Source: Clostridia bacterium
Lineage (GTDB): Bacteria > Bacillota > Clostridia > Oscillospirales > Acutalibacteraceae
Length of the DNA: 24,699 nucleotides
Assembly (NCBI GenBank): GCA_017387165.1
Contig: JAFOFS010000250.1
Span: 1-24,699 of the forward strand
Direction of reading: 5' to 3'
This document shows positions 22,701-24,699 of the stretch, in pieces (positions within the stretch are counted from its first letter, which is position 1; each line of letters starts with the position of its first letter). A program made the translations under genes and the position numbers. Below the pieces are notes generated by a model. That model was not told where the DNA came from, did not search any database, and saw only the letters and a program-made list of their open reading frames with translations.

Positions 22701-23675
22701 TTACTCCGTAATGCTCGGCACCGCTGCGGCAACGGCATCCACCAGCAGGCGAAGCGTTTCCTCCAGCGGTTTGTTGATGTGGCAACCGGCCGCTGCGGCG
22801 TGACCGCCGCCGCCGAGACGCGCCGCAATATCCGATGCGTCGGCGTGGTTGCCGGTGCGGAAGCTGACCTTAAAGCCGCCGTCCGCCGTTTCACGCAGCA
22901 TAATGCCAACCCACACGCCCTCTACCTGACGGGGAATGGGGGCAAGTCCTTCCATATCGTTTTCCACGACGCCGGCGCGGCGGATCATCTCCGCGGTGAT
23001 CGGCATAATGGCCAGACGATCGTGAAAATGGAACTGCATCGCCGCCAGCGCCAACCGTTCCAGCTCCAGACGGGCGCGGGATTTGATGTCAAACATCTCG
23101 CGGTTGATGCGGTCGGCGCACACGCCAAGCTCCATCAGCTCCGCCGCCAGGCGATGTGTCTCGGCGGTGGTGTTGCTGTACTTAAAGCAACCGGTGTCGG
23201 TGGAAATGGCGGTGTACAATGCCTCCGCAATGACGGGGTCAAGCGACACGCCCATGGCGGCGATCACCTTGCTGACCGGCATCGCCGCCGCGCTGCAATC
23301 CTGCAGCAGCAGACGGGAGGCGTAACGGGTGTTGGAATGGTGGTGATCGATGCAGAGATCGATCCGTTTGCCGTAGACGGCGTTAAATTCCGCGCCGAGC
23401 AGCTTGCTGTCCGCAACGTCCACCGCCACGATGTGCGCTTCGCTCACCTCGTCGGCTTGCGCCGCGGAGGTGAGGTAGGCGTACTTTTCGGGGATGGGAT
23501 CGGCGCAGATCACCCGCGCCTTTCGTCCGGTACGCTGCAACGCGCGGCACAGCGCATAGGCGCTGCCCAACGTGTCGCCGTCGGGGTACTGATGGGTCAG
23601 AATGAGCCAGTCACGCTCGGACAACAAGGTCGCGGCGGCGAATGAAACGCTGATATCCTTACAGAGTTCACTCAT
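22701..23675 (-). CDS. nrnA: DHH-family bifunctional oligoribonuclease/PAP phosphatase NrnA
   Basis: NrnA degrades nano-RNAs (2-5 nt), cyclic dinucleotide products such as pGpG in some species, and 3'-phosphoadenosine 5'-phosphate. The 324-residue product has the DHH motifs HQYPDGDTLGS (28-38), VAVDVADS (second motif), IDHHHSN (109-115, the DHH signature) and a Thr/Asp motif around AISTDTGCFKYSN. The C-terminal DHHA1 domain ends with LGGGGHAAAAGC, which binds the nucleic acid phosphate. Its start overlaps the rbfA stop by eight bases, and truB follows within five bases. Confidence 0.94.
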   Translation of the reverse strand: MSELCKDISVSFAAATLLSERDWLILTHQYPDGDTLGSAYALCRALQRTGRKARVICADPIPEKYAYLTSAAQADEVSEAHIVAVDVADSKLLGAEFNAVYGKRIDLCIDHHHSNTRYASRLLLQDCSAAAMPVSKVIAAMGVSLDPVIAEALYTAISTDTGCFKYSNTTAETHRLAAELMELGVCADRINREMFDIKSRARLELERLALAAMQFHFHDRLAIMPITAEMIRRAGVVENDMEGLAPIPRQVEGVWVGIMLRETADGGFKVSFRTGNHADASDIAARLGGGGHAAAAGCHINKPLEETLRLLVDAVAAAVPSITE

Positions 23676-24036
23676 CCGACGGCTCCTCCTCTTTTCGGTT
23701 GAGATCGTTTAAGATGGTGGCGATATGGGCGCTGTACGCGATGGAATCGTCCGGCACGAAGCGCAGCTCGGGGGTATGGCGCAATTTGAGCGCCAGCCCC
23801 AGCTGCTTCCGCATATAACCGGCGGCATTCTGCAGACCCTTGGCGGCCTGCTTCGCGCCGTCCATTCCGCCCAGCGAGGTGATGTGCACCGTCGCATAGG
23901 AGAGATCCCGCGTGACGTCAACACGCAGGATGCTCACCATATTGTCGGCCACGCGGGGATCCTTGACCGTCCGCAGGATGGCCGTCAGCTCACGGGTGAT
24001 CGACTCGCTGATATGACTGATGTGATAGTTAGGCAT
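23668..24036 (-). CDS. rbfA: Ribosome-binding factor A
   Basis: RbfA is a single KH-like domain protein that helps mature the 30S subunit and the 5' end of 16S rRNA. The 122-residue product has the usual start (HISESITRELTAIL), the DPRV segment (residues 26-29), VTRDLSYATVHITSLG, and the C-terminal LRHTPELRFVPDDSI, with a short acidic tail. The ATG at 24036 lies 12 bases after infB with AAAGGAGG upstream. Confidence 0.96.
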   Translation of the reverse strand: MPNYHISHISESITRELTAILRTVKDPRVADNMVSILRVDVTRDLSYATVHITSLGGMDGAKQAAKGLQNAAGYMRKQLGLALKLRHTPELRFVPDDSIAYSAHIATILNDLNRKEEEPSDE

Positions 24037-24048
24037 ATTGCCCTCCTT

Positions 24049-24699
24049 TTAGTCGCGGTATTCCTCGATGATATACGACTCGAACACGTCGCCTTCCTGC
24101 AGATCGGTGAAGCGCTCCAGACCGATACCGCACTCGTAGCCTTCGGCCACTTCCTTCTGGTCGTCCTTAAAGCGCTTGAGGGAGACCATCTTATCGTCCG
24201 CAATGATGATGTTGTCACGCACGATACGAATGAGGTCGTTGCGGTACACCTTGCCCTTGGTGACGTAGCAGCCGGCAATCTGACCGACGCCGGTGATGCG
24301 GTACACCTGACGGACTTCGACGTAACCGTGGATGACCTCGCGGGTCTTGGGCGCCATAATGCCCTTGATCGCCGCCTGGATCTCCTCGATGCAGTCGTAG
24401 ATGATGCGATACATACGCAGATCGACGTTGTCGCGAGCGGCGACGTCGGCCGCGGTCGGCTCGGGACGGACGTTAAAGCCGACGATAATGGCGTTGGACG
24501 CCGAGGCGAGCATCACGTCGCTCTCGTTGATCGCACCGGCTGCGCCGTGGATGATGCGGACGCGCACTTCTTCGTTGGAGAGCTTCTCCAGCGACTGACG
24601 CACCGCTTCGACCGAGCCCTGAACGTCTGCCTTGATGATGATGTTGAGGTCCTTCATCTCGCCTTCCTTGATCTGATCGAACAGGTTGTCGAGGGTGAC
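24049..24699 (-). CDS. infB: Translation initiation factor IF-2, C-terminal part (cut by the window edge)
   Basis: The last 216 residues of IF-2 are present; the GTPase domain lies outside the window. The frame is open to base 24699, starting VTLDNLFDQIKEGEMKDL, so the internal ATG at 24657 is not the true start. Domain III is recognised by LNIIIKADVQGSVEA and VRIIHGAAGAINESDVMLASAS, and the fMet-tRNA-binding C2 domain by IAGCYVTKGKVYRND, LKRFKDDQKEVAEGYECGIGLE and the terminal VFESYIIEEYRD. It leads the downstream rbfA-nrnA-truB-ribF-rpe run. Confidence 0.97.
   Translation of the reverse strand, partial: VTLDNLFDQIKEGEMKDLNIIIKADVQGSVEAVRQSLEKLSNEEVRVRIIHGAAGAINESDVMLASASNAIIVGFNVRPEPTAADVAARDNVDLRMYRIIYDCIEEIQAAIKGIMAPKTREVIHGYVEVRQVYRITGVGQIAGCYVTKGKVYRNDLIRIVRDNIIIADDKMVSLKRFKDDQKEVAEGYECGIGLERFTDLQEGDVFESYIIEEYRD

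Noticed and set aside
20263..22803. An 846-codon open frame on the plus strand
   Set aside because: It lies antisense to ribF and truB, whose motifs are unmistakable. The translation is rich in Arg, His, Gln and Gly with no domain, as expected from the complement of GC-rich genes.

Overview
The window reads as chromosomal DNA of a GC-rich, low-GC-clade-derived Firmicute, most likely an uncultured Clostridia member near the Oscillospiraceae/Ruminococcaceae. This is an inference from gene order (mraZ-rsmH-ftsL-spoVD-type PBP-murE-mraY-ftsW-murG-murA-divIB-ftsZ; infB-rbfA-nrnA-truB-ribF), strong Shine-Dalgarno sites, and a near-consensus sporulation sigma-E promoter before the PBP gene. Almost everything is on the minus strand, so transcription runs from high to low coordinates. 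The one plus-strand gene is a small MecA-like ORF near 19.3-19.6 kb. There are no tRNA or rRNA genes, CRISPR arrays or mobile elements.

Layout in transcription order. (1) 24699-19547: the translation/RNA block infB (cut by the window edge), rbfA, nrnA, truB, a RibF-HAD phosphatase fusion, and rpe. (2) 19596-19267 (plus strand): a 109-residue MecA-like protein, convergent with rpe and overlapping its 3' end. (3) 19193-14519: an Rnf-like membrane operon, rnfC-rnfD-rnfE-rnfA, followed by a membrane-anchored putative glycoside hydrolase and a strong terminator. (4) 14518-14201: a 318-bp regulatory region with two terminator hairpins, a consensus sigma-A promoter and phased repeats that resemble an MraZ operator. 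(5) 14200-1406: the division and cell wall (dcw) cluster mraZ, rsmH, ftsL (interrupted by an in-frame TAG), a SpoVD/FtsI-type PBP with two PASTA domains, two tandem murE paralogues, mraY, ftsW/spoVE, murG, murA, divIB/ftsQ, then a terminator. (6) 1352-37: ftsZ with its own promoter and terminator.

How the parts work together: the dcw block supplies the cytoplasmic and lipid-linked steps of peptidoglycan synthesis (MurA, MurE, MraY, MurG), the SEDS polymerase and class B PBP that build septal or spore wall, and the divisome proteins FtsL, FtsQ/DivIB and FtsZ. murD and murF, often found in such clusters, are not in the window.

The most unusual content is the Rnf-like operon. It lacks rnfG and rnfB. 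RnfA has lost both cysteines that hold the intramembrane [2Fe-2S] cluster, and RnfE has lost one of its two. The RnfC glycine-rich nucleotide/flavin loop is gone, and the RnfD flavinylation motif is degraded, yet the RnfC 4Fe-4S clusters and the membrane architecture are intact. This looks like a repurposed Rnf/Nqr relative rather than a normal ferredoxin:NAD oxidoreductase. Other points of note are the two tandem murE genes with different amino-acid-selectivity motifs (DNPR and DNPG), the in-frame amber codon in ftsL in a window where no gene ends in TAG, the sigma-E-type promoter built over the ftsL stop codon, and the RibF-HAD fusion.
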